14,899 nt of DNA from JABCPE02 sp963519075 (GTDB lineage Bacteria > Bacteroidota > Bacteroidia > Flavobacteriales > Weeksellaceae). Position numbers and translations under genes: made by a program. Under the pieces are notes generated by a model, which worked only from the letters and a program-made list of their open reading frames with translations, was not told where the DNA came from and ran no database searches. This document shows positions 14,491 through 14,899 of this stretch, piece by piece. Where the stretch lies: assembly GCA_963519075.1 (NCBI GenBank), contig CAUQMH010000036.1:1-14899 (forward strand). The letters are read 5' to 3'. The number at the start of each line of letters is the position of its first letter. Position 1 is the first letter of the stretch.

Positions 14491-14899
14491 TTACTCTTCC
14501 ATTCGGCTGAGTTCTTCGTAGTTTTGTTTCAGTTTTTGTAGTAGGTTTCCATAAACGAGATGATAAATAAATCTTAGGAATAAAGCAAAAATGAAAATAA
14601 TCATTAAAAGAGGAATAAACATTACAAACGCAAAAAGATACAATTCTTCTAATTCTGTTCCCTTCAAAGAATTACTTTCTATATAAAATGACAATATCAT
14701 ACTGATGATGAAAAATACCACAATTTCTCCTAAAAATATTCTAATATACCATTGGATACATTTTTTCATCAGCAGGATTTTTTCCATCAGTTTTTTAGGG
14801 TTTTCTTCGGTGCTGATTTTAAAATTTAAATACAAAAGCAAACCAATAAAAACATATGGTAAATAAGCAGCAAACTCTCCTAAAACATACAATATACCC
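14491..14899 (-). CDS. Three-helix membrane protein, 5' end probably outside window
   Basis: The frame is open to the right edge of the window (GILYVLGEF at the visible start). The only start-like codon is a TTG at 14890-14892, so the true start probably lies beyond position 14899. About 135 residues are visible. Three hydrophobic segments appear: about residues 4-22 (FAAYLPYVFIGLLLYL), 47-69 (FLGEIVVFFIISMILSFYI) and 83-112 (LYLFAFVMFIPLLMIIFIFALFL), with a lysine-rich link between the first two and a basic/acidic coiled tail (KLKQNYEELSRMEE). I do not recognise a family. It converges on recA and shares its terminator. Confidence 0.7.
   Translation of the reverse strand, partial: GILYVLGEFAAYLPYVFIGLLLYLNFKISTEENPKKLMEKILLMKKCIQWYIRIFLGEIVVFFIISMILSFYIESNSLKGTELEELYLFAFVMFIPLLMIIFIFALFLRFIYHLVYGNLLQKLKQNYEELSRMEE

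Overview
The window looks like a core-genome segment from a member of the Bacteroidota, most likely class Flavobacteriia and close to the Chryseobacterium/Weeksellaceae group. The grounds are the low GC content, several intergenic matches to the Bacteroidota sigma promoter (TTG, about 19-22 bases, TAnnTTTG), Bacteroidota-specific families (a DUF5683-type protein, an oversized signal peptidase I, a probable DUF6263-type protein) and the gene order parB, DUF5683, dapB, hypothetical, lepB. The taxonomic call rests on recall of gene families, not on a search. I see no mobile element, CRISPR array, tRNA or rRNA. No gene-free stretch exceeds 300 bases; the longest is the 183-base gap upstream of metK.

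Layout. Positions 1-3717, plus strand: the 3' end of parB (chromosome partitioning), a DUF5683-type membrane protein, dapB (lysine and cell-wall precursor synthesis) ending at a terminator, then an acidic hypothetical protein and lepB (signal peptidase I), also ending at a hairpin terminator. Positions 3763-5031: rarA/mgsA, a replication-fork AAA+ ATPase gene interrupted by one in-frame TAA with no frameshift. Positions 5144-8005: gcvP, the glycine decarboxylase P protein, with its own promoter. Positions 8083-9569: a small, probably surface-exposed lipoprotein, a strong 16-bp hairpin, and oxyR with its redox cysteine pair. Positions 9578-11064: the metK transcription unit, with a consensus promoter, a leader of about 140 bases that carries a SAM-II-like riboswitch candidate and a second stem beside the start codon, the metK gene, and a bidirectional terminator.

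Positions 11083-13231, minus strand: a Gfo/Idh/MocA-family oxidoreductase, a secreted DUF6263-like protein 5 bases behind it, and a small acidic conserved protein. Positions 13396-14470, plus strand: recA, divergent from the oxidoreductase, ending at a perfect 34-base palindromic terminator. Positions 14491-14899, minus strand: a three-helix membrane protein that runs off the window.

Most of the content is housekeeping. The points that deserve attention are the metK leader (SAM synthetase probably controlled by its own product), the nonsense codon in rarA, the unexplained hairpin between the lipoprotein and oxyR, and the palindrome at the predicted start of the small acidic gene's transcript. 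I did not find a convincing new multi-gene system.
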